From assembly GCA_016703265.1 (NCBI GenBank), contig JADJCK010000006.1, positions 310,001-374,000 on the forward strand: a stretch of 64,000 bases of DNA. The letters run 5' to 3'. The notes below the pieces were generated by a model that was not told the origin of the DNA, did no database searches, and saw only the letters and a program-made list of their open reading frames with translations. Origin of the DNA: a bacterium. Its GTDB lineage: Bacteria; Krumholzibacteriota; Krumholzibacteriia; LZORAL124-64-63. The translations under genes and the position numbers were made by a program. This document shows positions 26,544 through 34,513 of the stretch, in pieces (position 1 is the stretch's first letter; the number at the start of each line of letters is the position of its first letter).

Positions 26544-27727
26544 GTGCCTCCGGGAGCAGACGTCTCCGCGCGCACACGCGACTCGTGCAGCGCCCGCGCC
26601 TCGGCCAGGAGTTGCTGCAGGACCGACATGGCCAGCGGCTTGCGTACGGTGAAATCGACGACGGCCGGCGCCGACACCGGCTCGTCGCGGTCCCAGCCCG
26701 ACATCAAGACGATCACCAGCGACGCCCGCCTCTCGCGCAGGCCGGCCGCCACCTCGAGGCCCCCCAGCCCCGGCAGTCGCCGGTCGACCAGCGCCAAGGC
26801 GGCGTCGCCTGGCGCGCCGGCAGCAAATGCCGTCGCGCCGTCGCGATGACAGGTCACGCGACAGCCGAGTTCGCCGAGCACGTCGGTGAGCATCTCGCGC
26901 ACAGCCGGCTCATCGTCGATGACGACCACGGCGAGGCCGTGCGCCCCCGCGGGGGCCGTCGTCGCCGGGGCGGCGATCGCAACCGGATCCGGTGCTGCCG
27001 CCGGGCCCGAGATGGTGAACACGGCGCCGGGCCCGCCGTCTCGCGCGGCCACCAGCGAGGCGCCGTGCGCCGCCAGGAGCTGCCGGCAAGCCGCCAGTCC
27101 GAGGCCACGGCCCGGCGCACCGCTGGTGGAGAAGCCCACGGCAAACACGGCCTCGGGGTCGGACACGGGCAGGCCGGGGCCGCTGTCGGCCACCTGCACG
27201 CGGCAGACACCCGCGGAGACCTCGGCCGACACCTGGAGGCGTCCACCGTGGGGCAGCACGCCGATCGCGTTGAAGAAAAGATTCACCAGCACTTCGCGCA
27301 GCACTGCGGGCGGCAAGGCGATGGCCGCCGTCGGCGCCACCTGCAGCGACAGTTCCCAGCCCTCCGTGCCTGCCCCGTCTTCCCGCCAGCGGCCATCGGG
27401 CGGCAGCACCAGCTGCACGACATCGTTGACGGCAGCCGCCACGACCGCGGTCGACGGCCCGGGCGTTCCGGCCGTCCGCGCCGCCCCGCCACCCAGGCGT
27501 TCAAGCATGCCACCGGCTTCGCGCGCCGCCAGCAGGATGGCCTCCAGGTGCGGGCGCAGTTCAGGAGCATGCCGCAGCAGCAGTTCGGCGCGCCCGGTGA
27601 TGACCGCGAGCATCTGGTTGACGTCGTGGACGACGCCGGCCGCAAGGAGGTCGGCGGAATCCCCTTCGGCAGGCACGGGCGGCTTCGGGGTGGCGCTCCG
27701 GATGTCGTTGTCGTCGGCTGGTCGCAA
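26540..27727 (-). CDS. soluble hybrid histidine kinase with C-terminal receiver
   Basis: A 395-residue protein without transmembrane segments. The H-box is AAGVVHDVNQMLAVITGR, and the ATPase domain has NLFFNAIGVLPHGG, VADSGPGLP and APGRGLGLAACRQLL. The C-terminal receiver is VVVIDDEPAVREML ... ALVDRRLPG with phospho-acceptor Asp and a Lys in RKPLA. The start is TTG 27725-27727, chosen because GGAAGG sits six bases upstream and because an upstream ATG at 27766 lies inside the predicted -10 (27762-27767). The H-box has HDVNQ instead of HE-x-x-P/Q, as in the NtrB-like cytosolic hybrid kinases. Confidence 0.85.
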   Translation of the reverse strand: MRPADDNDIRSATPKPPVPAEGDSADLLAAGVVHDVNQMLAVITGRAELLLRHAPELRPHLEAILLAAREAGGMLERLGGGAARTAGTPGPSTAVVAAAVNDVVQLVLPPDGRWREDGAGTEGWELSLQVAPTAAIALPPAVLREVLVNLFFNAIGVLPHGGRLQVSAEVSAGVCRVQVADSGPGLPVSDPEAVFAVGFSTSGAPGRGLGLAACRQLLAAHGASLVAARDGGPGAVFTISGPAAAPDPVAIAAPATTAPAGAHGLAVVVIDDEPAVREMLTDVLGELGCRVTCHRDGATAFAAGAPGDAALALVDRRLPGLGGLEVAAGLRERRASLVIVLMSGWDRDEPVSAPAVVDFTVRKPLAMSVLQQLLAEARALHESRVRAETSAPGGT

Positions 27728-27761
27728 GAGGTTCCTTCCGCGGCGCGAGTGGCGTCCGCGT

Positions 27762-27791
27762 ATCATACACGCCGCCGGCGCGACCGCGCAA
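27762..27791 (-). promoter_or_regulatory. predicted sigma-70 promoter for the hybrid kinase gene
   Basis: Minus strand TTGCGC (27786-27791), 18-nt spacer, TATGAT (27762-27767). The expected start near 27755 leaves a 28-nt leader carrying the GGAAGG ribosome site of the TTG start. Confidence 0.55.
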
Positions 27792-27869
27792 CGAACGGAA
27801 TAGCGCCCTCGCCGAAAGGATCGGCGCAGGCGCTCACGATGTTCCCGGGTCACCCTGCGGCGACGTCAG

Positions 27870-28553
27870 TCAGCCGGCGCTGGACTCGCAGGCATGAAGC
27901 CCGGTTTCCGGCTCGCGAGCGGCAAGGGCGAGAATCTCGGCGCCCGCGGCGGCCGTGATCGGGTCTCCTTCGCCCCGCGGCCCGGCCAGCATCATCTGGC
28001 TCCATTCCACGGCGCGGTGCAGGCGCCGCACATTGCGCAGCGCGATCTCCAGCATCCTGAGCTGGGCCTCGACATCGGCCGGCTCCGCCTGCCATGAGCG
28101 CAGGTCACCCTGCATCAGTTCGAGCGCCGTCTTGATCGCCGTCAGGGGGCTGCGCAGTTCGTGCCCCACCTGGTGCACGTCCTCACACGGTTCCACGTCT
28201 CCGAGGTCGGCGCCGTCCGGCAGGCGCAGGCCGCGAAGGCCCCGCGCCAGCCTGCAGGCCTCCTGGATCCGCGGCCACAGCGAAGACTCGCCGTCGACAG
28301 GGATTTCCGCTGTCGGAAGGAACAAGCGGGGAGCGGCCGGAGCCACCCCCCGCCCACCATCGGACACGGCGTCCGGACCGGGGATGCCGGCAGCGGAGCC
28401 GACCACGAGCACCACGTCACAGGCATCGACACCGACGCTGGCTGGCGTCGGCGCACCGCCCGCCGGCGAGGCCACCGTCAGGCCCCACCGAACGAGCTGG
28501 GCGCGGATAGGAGCGCATTGCGCTTCGTCGCCGATGAGAAGGACGTGGGCCAT
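27870..28553 (-). CDS. receiver-like/HisKA protein lacking an ATPase domain
   Basis: A 227-residue cytosolic protein; ATG 28551-28553 with GGAGAG upstream. The N-terminus MAHVLLIGDEAQCAPIRAQL has the beta1-alpha1 shape of a receiver but not the DD acid pair, and the phospho-Asp position reads DACDVVLVVG. After a linker there is a full dimerisation/phosphotransfer helix pair VGHELRSPLTAIKTALELMQ (HisKA H-box). No N, G1, F or G2 box of HATPase follows; the gene ends with LAAREPETGLHACESSAG. It may serve as a phospho-acceptor partner for the neighbouring hybrid kinase or be a decayed kinase. Confidence 0.7.
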   Translation of the reverse strand: MAHVLLIGDEAQCAPIRAQLVRWGLTVASPAGGAPTPASVGVDACDVVLVVGSAAGIPGPDAVSDGGRGVAPAAPRLFLPTAEIPVDGESSLWPRIQEACRLARGLRGLRLPDGADLGDVEPCEDVHQVGHELRSPLTAIKTALELMQGDLRSWQAEPADVEAQLRMLEIALRNVRRLHRAVEWSQMMLAGPRGEGDPITAAAGAEILALAAREPETGLHACESSAG

Positions 28554-28847
28554 GGTTGCTCTCCGCTGCTGGTTGGTCCGGCCACTCGGGCTTCCAGGGG
28601 CAATCGTCATGCCCGTGATTCCGGTGGGCGCGGACGCACCCGACAGCGCGGATCAATGGCGGACTCGGCGGCGCCGTGGCACCCGGCGGGCCATTATCGG
28701 GAACAGCCGGGAAGGGCGGCCCCGGTAAAGGAAAGCGCAAGTCATCACAGGGAAGTCGCGCCCATCGCATCGGACCGGAAGGTCGGCGCGGGCAACTTGC
28801 AACGGGTGGGTGGGAAACGCCGGTGTGGCAGCCCGGGCGCGGCCCGG

Positions 28848-29795
28848 TCAGCGGGAGGCGGTCGAGGAGCCGGGCGCGAGCTTGGCAGGCGCGGACCGCG
28901 GTGCCAGGCGCCACAGGACGCCTGCGGCCCAGCCCGCGGCGCGGTCGGGCGAACCGGTGATCTCGCGGGCCAGGCGCAGACCCACACGGTTACCGCCGCC
29001 CCAGGGCGCCCAGGCCTCGGCCACCAGCACCTGTTCCTCGCGGTCGCCGCGCGCACGCCGCTCCCAGCCCGCCTGCAGGTCGAGCGCGCCGCCCCGCCGC
29101 AGGATCTCCAGGCGCGTGTGCCAGCCGTTCGGGAAAGCTTCCGGGCCCAGTTCCTCGTCGCCGGGGCCCCCATGGGTCACGAACACGGCGCCGGCCGTGG
29201 CCCACCAGCGGGAGCCGAACCCGACCGTGCGGGTGAGGCCCACCCGCGCGGGAATGCCGGCACTGGACCACGGATAGAATCGGCTTTGCCCGAGCGGCAC
29301 GCCCACGGCGATGCTGCCTGCGGCCGCGCCCAGCCACGGCAGCCGCACCGGCCCGACAGCACCCAGTTCGACCTGGCCGAAGCCGCTGAGCACCGATTCG
29401 CCGGGCCAACCCGCCGTCGTCTCTGCGCCCGCAAGCGTCGGCCAGCGCTCCAGGGCCGACAGTCCACCGGAGTCGAATCGGACCCAGGGCAGGCGCACGA
29501 GGAAAGCGCCGTGCGAGCCGAACGGCAACCGGAGGTCCACCAGCACACGATCGGCGGTCCAGCCGCTGCGTCCGTCACCGAAACGCATGGCTTCGAGACG
29601 CGAGGCGCGGTGGGCCAGCGTGTCGGCCGGTGACCAGGACGGCAGTTCATCGAGGAAGGGAAGCTGCGCCCGCGCGGCCGGGACGCTCGTGACGAGCAGC
29701 AGGAGTTGCAGGAGGATCGCGCCCCGCCAGGCTCCGGGAGCAAACCGGCACGGCCGCCGCGCACAACCGCGTCGGGTTGCCGACACGGCGTTCAT
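28848..29795 (-). CDS. exported beta-rich protein of unknown function
   Basis: A 315-residue protein, ATG 29793-29795 overlapping the upstream stop as ATGA. Signal peptide with hydrophobic ILLQLLLLVTSVPAARAQ. The mature sequence alternates strands with aromatic residues (VLVDLRLPFG, AFLVRLPWVRF, IAVGVPLGQSRFYPW, VGLRLAREITG), like an outer-membrane or porin-type barrel of the FCB kind. No recognised family. Confidence 0.6.
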   Translation of the reverse strand: MNAVSATRRGCARRPCRFAPGAWRGAILLQLLLLVTSVPAARAQLPFLDELPSWSPADTLAHRASRLEAMRFGDGRSGWTADRVLVDLRLPFGSHGAFLVRLPWVRFDSGGLSALERWPTLAGAETTAGWPGESVLSGFGQVELGAVGPVRLPWLGAAAGSIAVGVPLGQSRFYPWSSAGIPARVGLTRTVGFGSRWWATAGAVFVTHGGPGDEELGPEAFPNGWHTRLEILRRGGALDLQAGWERRARGDREEQVLVAEAWAPWGGGNRVGLRLAREITGSPDRAAGWAAGVLWRLAPRSAPAKLAPGSSTASR

Positions 29796-30456
29796 CGGGG
29801 CGCGTTCTCGATGAGTCGCACCACGCCGGCTCCCTGGAACCAGCACTTGATCACCTGCCGGCCGCCCGGCAAGGGCTCCTTGGCGACAACGACGCCGCAG
29901 TCGTTCCAGGCCAGGTGCAGGATGCACTGCCCGACGTCGTAGGACGCCCACGGGCGGTAGGGAATCGCGGCACCCGGGTCGACCGCCGCCAGCATCGCCG
30001 CGTATTCGAGGACCGGTTCCGCGGCGGTCGCGCCGGCGGGCATGGGCGGCGGGACATCGTCGTCCACGCCCGCGCCGATGTCGTCAGCCGCATCTTCGGC
30101 CTCTTCATCGTCATCGTCGACGTCATCGACGTCGTCGGCATCCGCCGCGAGGGCGGCAGCCTCCGCCAGGTCGATGTCGAGGATATCGACATCGGTGTCG
30201 GCCGGCCGGCTGCAGCGGCGGCTACAGTCCAGGCCACGCCGCTGCCGGCCTGCTCCGCAGCGGAGTCGTCATCACCGACGTCTGCCGTATCGGCGGCGAC
30301 CGGATTCACCTCGACGGCGCTGCTGAGCTTCGGCAGGAAGCCCTGGCACTGCGGGCAACGGAACCAGACGACACCGTCATCGTCCCCATCACCGGTGGGG
30401 ACGACTTCCATGTCCAGCCATTGCTTGCAGACGGAACAGAATTGCCGGGACTTCAT
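29792..30456 (-). CDS. zinc-ribbon and acidic-linker protein, interrupted by an apparent -1 frameshift
   Basis: Read as one gene: the N-terminus MKSRQFCSVCKQWLDMEV ... VWFRCPQCQGFLPK carries two CxxC knuckles. A long acidic linker follows (DADDVDDVDDDDEEAEDAADD), and the C-terminal domain begins PVLEYAAMLAAVDPGAAIPY and continues ILHLAWNDCGVVVAKEPLPGG and VIKCWFQGAG. The linker and C-terminal domain are in a frame one base earlier than the N-terminus, and the total length is 3n-1, so one base is missing or a -1 shift is needed. The shift must lie about 30195-30222, because TAG closes the second frame just upstream. That stretch is a CCGGCCGGCC-type repeat. Function unknown; the C-terminal ORF stop overlaps the next gene. 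Confidence 0.6.
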
Positions 30457-30470
30457 GTGGTTGACACGCC

Positions 30471-30650
30471 CTATGGCGCTATCCGGCAGCAGTTGTCGGC
30501 TTCGTCCTTGTTCAGGTACCGCATGCCGCACACCAGGCACTTGTTGGGCCCGTCGATCCGGCCTTCGGTCTCGGCCTTGGAAAGCAGGCGTTCGTACTTC
30601 ACGAAACTCTCATCGCGGACAAGCACGTCATCTTCCTTGACGCCGGCCAT
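30471..30650 (-). CDS. small Cys-rich zinc-finger-like protein
   Basis: A 59-residue protein with a very strong ribosome site (AAGGAGGAGC before ATG 30648-30650). Sequence: VRDESFVKYERLLSKAETEG then CLVCGMRYLNKDEADNCC, so two CxxC-like pairs that could bind one Zn. It precedes the zinc-ribbon/acidic protein by 14 nt and both derive from the promoter 30737-30765. Small regulatory or RNA-binding function is possible but unproven. Confidence 0.75.
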   Translation of the reverse strand: MAGVKEDDVLVRDESFVKYERLLSKAETEGRIDGPNKCLVCGMRYLNKDEADNCCRIAP

Positions 30651-30736
30651 AAAGCTCCTCCTTGGCTCCCGGTTCCGCGTCGGCGCCGCCGGTCGCCTGC
30701 GCCCGGGGGCGGCGGCTCGGCAGCGCAACGAAGCCG

Positions 30737-30765
30737 ATACTAAGACAAGCGCAGCGCCGGGTCAA
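30737..30765 (-). promoter_or_regulatory. predicted sigma-70 promoter for the small zinc-finger operon
   Basis: Minus strand TTGACC (30760-30765), 17-nt spacer, TAGTAT (30737-30742). The leader to the ATG would be about 80 nt. Confidence 0.55.
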
Positions 30766-30807
30766 CCGGGTGCTGCGGCAAACGGCTCGGGGATGGGTGG
30801 TGACTGG

Positions 30808-31656
30808 TCAGGATTCGGCCGCGCGCCAGGCCAGGGGGGCCGCGTCCGCCTCACCGCGGGCAGCCATGATGCCGTCGAGGCGGTAGAGATCGCCGAGGTC
30901 GACGAGCCCCAACTCCGCGGCGCGCGACAGGGCTTCGCCGAGCACGCCCGCGGTTGCCGCAGCGTCGGCCGCCGCACGGTGCGGGTTTTCGTGCGAGATG
31001 TTGAACCGACGCGCGAGGTCGGGCAGGCTGCGGCTGGCCAGCTCCGGCCACAACTGCCGCGAAAGCTGCAGCGTGCACAGCCCGGTGACTGCCGGGTGCG
31101 CGATGCCGCGCCGTGCGAACTCCCAGCGCAGGAACGGCAGGTCGAACCGGATATCGTGCGCCACGAACACGCGCCCGTCGAGCAGGCCCGCCAGGCGCTC
31201 GGCGATGTCGGAAAACGTCGGCGCTCCCTCGAGGTCGTCGTTGCGAATGCCGGTCAGGCGCGCCACCCAGGGCGGAATGGGACGATCGCTCCAGACCAGC
31301 GTCGAGAACGACTCGACGGCCTTGCCGCCCCGCATGATGCAGAGCCCGATCTCGATGATCTCGTCGACCCCGATCACACTGCCGGTCGTCTCGAGATCGA
31401 CCACGGCGAATTCGGCCGACTCCAGCGCCAGCGTCATCAGCGGCGAGTCGAACACCGTCCAACTGTGGTCGTGCGTCTCGACGAACCGCGGGTCGCTGGC
31501 CAGCAGCGCGCGCACCACGACCTGTGTTTCCGGCATCTCATGCCGACGCGCCCCGAACAGGCGTCGGGCGATGGCGGGCGTAGGCAAAGGCTTCGGCTGC
31601 CCGAGCAGGAAGTCGTGAGCCTCTGCCCGGAAAGCACTCAGGTCATTGGTGTGCAT
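30808..31656 (-). CDS. DEDDh 3'-5' exonuclease (DnaQ/PolC-epsilon type), leaderless start
   Basis: A 282-residue protein. The first about 70 residues look like a winged-helix (AIARRLFGARRHEMPETQVVVRALL). The exonuclease domain follows: ExoI VVDLETTG (D and E), ExoII VAHDIRFD, and ExoIII HRAAADAAATAGVL (H and D of DEDDh). It would trim DNA or RNA 3' ends in replication proofreading or repair; no polymerase domain is attached. The ATG at 31654-31656 has no ribosome site and lies six bases after a TATGAT -10, so the mRNA probably starts at the ATG. Confidence 0.88.
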   Translation of the reverse strand: MHTNDLSAFRAEAHDFLLGQPKPLPTPAIARRLFGARRHEMPETQVVVRALLASDPRFVETHDHSWTVFDSPLMTLALESAEFAVVDLETTGSVIGVDEIIEIGLCIMRGGKAVESFSTLVWSDRPIPPWVARLTGIRNDDLEGAPTFSDIAERLAGLLDGRVFVAHDIRFDLPFLRWEFARRGIAHPAVTGLCTLQLSRQLWPELASRSLPDLARRFNISHENPHRAAADAAATAGVLGEALSRAAELGLVDLGDLYRLDGIMAARGEADAAPLAWRAAES

Positions 31657-31662
31657 GAGGTA

Positions 31663-31692
31663 ATCATATCATACCCGGCCCGACCGGGTCAA
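31663..31692 (-). promoter_or_regulatory. predicted promoter of the leaderless exonuclease mRNA
   Basis: Minus strand TTGACC (31687-31692), 18-nt spacer, TATGAT (31663-31668) in a TGATATGAT extended -10 context. A second overlapping TATGAT spans 31668-31673. The expected start coincides with the ATG at 31656. Confidence 0.6.
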
Positions 31693-32522
31693 TCACCGCG
31701 GCCGCTGGTCGCCCCAAGAGTGGGCCGGGCGCCCGTCCCGTGGGCCAGGAGCTCCATGATCTCGACGCGGATACGTCCAGGAGGCGGCCGCAACCGCCCC
31801 CCCGCGGGCTCCACGGTCGATTCTGAACGGACGCGCTCGGAAGCATACGCAAGTCCGAGGAACGGCAGCTCGCTATTCGTCGCCGCCGCCAGTTCCCGCG
31901 TCGTCACCTGCCGCAGCCGACCCGCCGGCAGGGTGGCCAGCTGCGTATCGGCGGCCGCCATCACGGTCTGCTCGCACAGGTACTGGACGCCCTTGACCAC
32001 GCGTGTCGTGGGCGTGCCGACCTGGACGGTGGCGGCCGTGAACTCCTCGTTGAAAGAATCGGCCAGCAGCGGATCCTCGCGCAACTGGGCCGCCGTCACC
32101 TCCGTGGCGCGGCCCCCGGTCCATTGGCGGGCGCTGATGACATGGTCGAGCAGGCTGCCTTGCCGCCCGAGCAGGCGCCTGTCCAGGCGCAGCCTGACGC
32201 CTTCGCCGGGCAGCGCCACGAGCCGGCCGTCGGCTTCCTCGCGCAGGGGCAGCACCTCGACGACCCAGGCCTGGTCGTCCGTGCCGCCGGCGCGATCGAG
32301 ACAGGCGACCCGCGTGAGGCTCTGTTCCTGTTTGCCGCCCGCCATGACCTGGAAGCGGTAGTCGGCCCAGGCACCTTCAACCAGCCGCAGCGGCACCTGC
32401 GGCTGGCGCCACAGCGTGAAAACGTCGAGGGCGCGGGCAGGCCGCACCCCCGACAGGACCAGCAGGAGCGCCGCCACCGCGACGACTGCGCTAGTGTTTG
32501 ATCTTCTCCCGATACGTCGCAT
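31689..32522 (-). CDS. exported protein of unknown function, partner of the selenoprotein gene
   Basis: A 277-residue protein with a cleavable signal peptide (hydrophobic VVAVAALLLVLSGVRPARA). The mature part has strands such as WADYRFQVMAGGKQEQSL, VACLDRAGG and QAWVVEVLPL, and a Pro-rich C-terminal region. No family recognised. Its ATG lies 32 nt inside the 3' end of the metallophosphatase gene, so the two genes are certainly co-transcribed. Periplasmic location fits its neighbour. Confidence 0.6.
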   Translation of the reverse strand: MRRIGRRSNTSAVVAVAALLLVLSGVRPARALDVFTLWRQPQVPLRLVEGAWADYRFQVMAGGKQEQSLTRVACLDRAGGTDDQAWVVEVLPLREEADGRLVALPGEGVRLRLDRRLLGRQGSLLDHVISARQWTGGRATEVTAAQLREDPLLADSFNEEFTAATVQVGTPTTRVVKGVQYLCEQTVMAAADTQLATLPAGRLRQVTTRELAAATNSELPFLGLAYASERVRSESTVEPAGGRLRPPPGRIRVEIMELLAHGTGARPTLGATSGRGD

Positions 32523-33888
32523 AGTCGAACTCGGGGCTGTTGGCCTTGTCGTGACAGGTGACGCACGAATTGCGCGCTTCGAGCCGCCACTTGCCGTCGC
32601 GGGCGTGGGTCGTGCCGTAACCGTGGCACGCCTCGCACTGCACGTTCACCAGGCTGTTGTACGGCCGCTCGTCGGAATAGCCGTTCTTGTACTGGTAGCC
32701 GGTCGTGTGGCAGACCAGGCAGTCCGGCTCGCTGCTCTGCCCGTCGCCTCGCAGGTTCGTGTAGGCCCGGCGATGCGCCGAGGACGCATAGGCCTGCCAC
32801 GCGGCTTCGTGGCACGTGAAGCAGGCACGATCACCGAGGAACTGTTCCTTCTCCGAACCGTGGATGCGCGGGTACGCCGCTCGCTTGGCGTCCTTGAACG
32901 CCACGAGGTCGGTCTTGAACTTCTCCACGCGAGCCAGCATTTCCGCGTCGTCCGGGGCCTTGTCGTCGAAATCGGTGATGCCCACGTCGATCGCCATGAC
33001 GCGGCCGGTCTTCTCCTCGACGAACAGGTTCGCCCGCCCGATGAAGCGCCCTTCGTAGGCCGACCCGAACACCGCCGTGTCATTGATCACGCGCTCGGTC
33101 TCGATGTTCCGGAACGAGTGGCCGATGATGCAGATGTCGACGCCCTGCATCTCCTTCAACAGCGTCTCGGTGCCCGTTTCGCCGAGGTGCGAGAGCAAGA
33201 CGATGGAATCGGCTTCCTTGCGCACCCGGGGCAGCAGCTCGCGCAACGTGGCCACGGGGTCAGCCACCGTGAACTGGCCCTCGCCGCCGGTCAGCGTCAG
33301 GATCTGCTGCGCCGGATCCAGGACACTGACGATGCCGTACTTCACGCCGTTCCGCTCGACGACCTTGTACTCCGGCAGGATGAGCGCGCCGGTCTTCGTC
33401 TCACGCACGTTGGCGTTGATGAACGGCAGCCCGTGCTGCGCCATCATCTCGCGCAGGAAATCGAGCCCGTAGTTGAGGTCCTGCTCGCCGAGGCCGATTG
33501 CGTCGAGCCCCAGCGTGCCGAGCATCTCGCACAGGAACTTCGTCTGCTCACGGTCGTTCTGGGTGCGCTGCCCGAAGACATCACCCGCGTCGAGATTGAG
33601 CAGCTGCTTGTTCTCCTGCCAAACCTTGTCCATAAAGGCAGCCCGACGGGCCAGCCCACCACGTTGGTGGGTCTTTCACCCACAGGGCTCGATCTTGCCT
33701 TTGACGTCGCTCAGGTAAAGCAGGGTCACTTCTTTCCAGTCGTGCTTCGGCTCGGGGCCGGCGGGCGTCGCCGCGCGCGTACCGGCGGCAAATGGACCGG
33801 CGGCAAGTGCACCAGCGGCAAGTGCACCGGCCGTCGCCAGCAGCACACAGACCCACAAAACCGAGCGCCAACGCGTCTTCAGGAACAT
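32491..33888 (-). CDS. probable selenoprotein: metallophosphatase fused to a tetraheme cytochrome c, TGA at codon 71
   Basis: The open frame from ATG 33888 runs through one in-frame TGA (33676-33678) to 32491; read as Sec it gives 465 residues. Residues 1-40 are a signal peptide. The calcineurin-like phosphoesterase domain has LLYLSDVKGKIEPCG-Sec-K, then GGLARRAAF, LNLDAGDVFG, GEQDLNYG, LLSHLGE and IIGHSFRN. The C-terminal third has CFTCH, CLVCH, CEACH and CVTCH, four haem c sites. In related metallophosphatases the residue after CG before GGLARR is Cys (from memory of the family), so Sec replaces Cys. Both sides of the TGA are in one frame with intact family motifs, which argues against a random stop. 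A GAAAGG ribosome site precedes the ATG. Periplasmic redox-active phosphoesterase is the likely class; its substrate is unknown. Confidence 0.75.
33637..33671 (-). promoter_or_regulatory. candidate bacterial SECIS element downstream of TGA
   Basis: In the mRNA the TGA is followed by a perfect stem CCCACCA-ACG-TGGTGGG (nt +5 to +21), then by TGGCCC-GUC-GGGCUG (+23 to +37; four Watson-Crick pairs plus two G-U). The GUC loop begins 29 nt after the TGA, inside the usual 16-37-nt range of bSECIS loops, and has G first, as bSECIS elements do. It lies wholly within the coding sequence. Confidence 0.55.
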
Positions 33889-33975
33889 CTGGGGACCTTT
33901 CGGGAACTGGACTCCACGCACCCCGCGGCACGCGTCAGAAAGGCATGCAACCCGCTGGGGAGGGATAAGTTCCTT

Positions 33976-34004
33976 ATGGTACGCGATCGGCAGGCCGGTT
34001 GCAA
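33976..34004 (-). promoter_or_regulatory. predicted sigma-70 promoter for the selenoprotein operon
   Basis: Minus strand TTGCAA (33999-34004), 17-nt spacer, TACCAT (33976-33981). The leader to ATG 33888 would be about 80 nt. Confidence 0.45.
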
Positions 34005-34103
34005 CGGGCGGGATCGGCAGGGGTGTGGGGTGGCGTGGGGCCGGCGCGGTACGGCGAAGGGGCGCCCAGGGCCGCCCCCATCGTCCGCCCGGCCAGGCGC
34101 CGG

Positions 34104-34397
34104 CTATTTTCCGATCCTGTCCTTGAGGCTCTTGCCGGCCGAGAAGGCCGGGTACATCCCGCCGGGGATCACGATCTCGTCGCCGGTCTGCGGGTTGCGG
34201 CCAGCCCGCTTCTTGCGGCGCCTGCGTTCGAAGGTTCCGAAACCGGTGATCTGCACACGGTCGCCCTTGGCGACAGCTCCCGCGATGATGCCCTCGCGAG
34301 GTGCGGTCGAGAACAGGGCATCGACCGTACGCCGGGCCGCTGCCACACTCATGCCGGTGCGCCGGGCCACTTCTTCGATCAGTTCCGTCTTATTCAA
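34104..34397 (-). CDS. HU/IHF-family histone-like DNA-binding protein
   Basis: A 97-residue nucleoid protein. The dimerisation core is LNKTELIEEVARRTGMS, followed by GDRVQITGFGTFERRRRKKRAGRNPQTG (the DNA-bending arm with the conserved GRNPQTGDEI motif) and KSLKDRI. Start TTG 34395-34397 was chosen for its position at the family N-terminus and the GGGGGTGGG site upstream; an upstream codon would add eight unmatched residues. A TTGACA hexamer at 34444-34449 could be its -35, but no convincing -10 follows. Confidence 0.93.
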   Translation of the reverse strand: MNKTELIEEVARRTGMSVAAARRTVDALFSTAPREGIIAGAVAKGDRVQITGFGTFERRRRKKRAGRNPQTGDEIVIPGGMYPAFSAGKSLKDRIGK

Positions 34398-34456
34398 GCG
34401 CCCACCCCCTTCACGGCACATCTGAGCGCCGGTCGCGGTCGCCTGTCAATGGAAAA

Positions 34457-34475
34457 GCCCGGTAGGGCGCCGGGC
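34457..34475 (-). terminator. intrinsic terminator after lptD
   Basis: On the minus strand GCCCGG-CGCCCTA-CCGGGC is followed by TTTTCC. It lies 38 nt past the lptD stop. Confidence 0.7.
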
Positions 34476-34513
34476 GATCCGGGCCGGGCCCGGGCGCTTC
34501 CCGGAGGTCCGGG

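Noticed and set aside
33676..33678. Reading the metallophosphatase TGA as a nonsense mutation or two separate genes
   Set aside because: Family motifs are intact on both sides in one frame, the TGA sits at a Cys-replaceable position, and a SECIS-like hairpin follows. Not excluded, but less likely.
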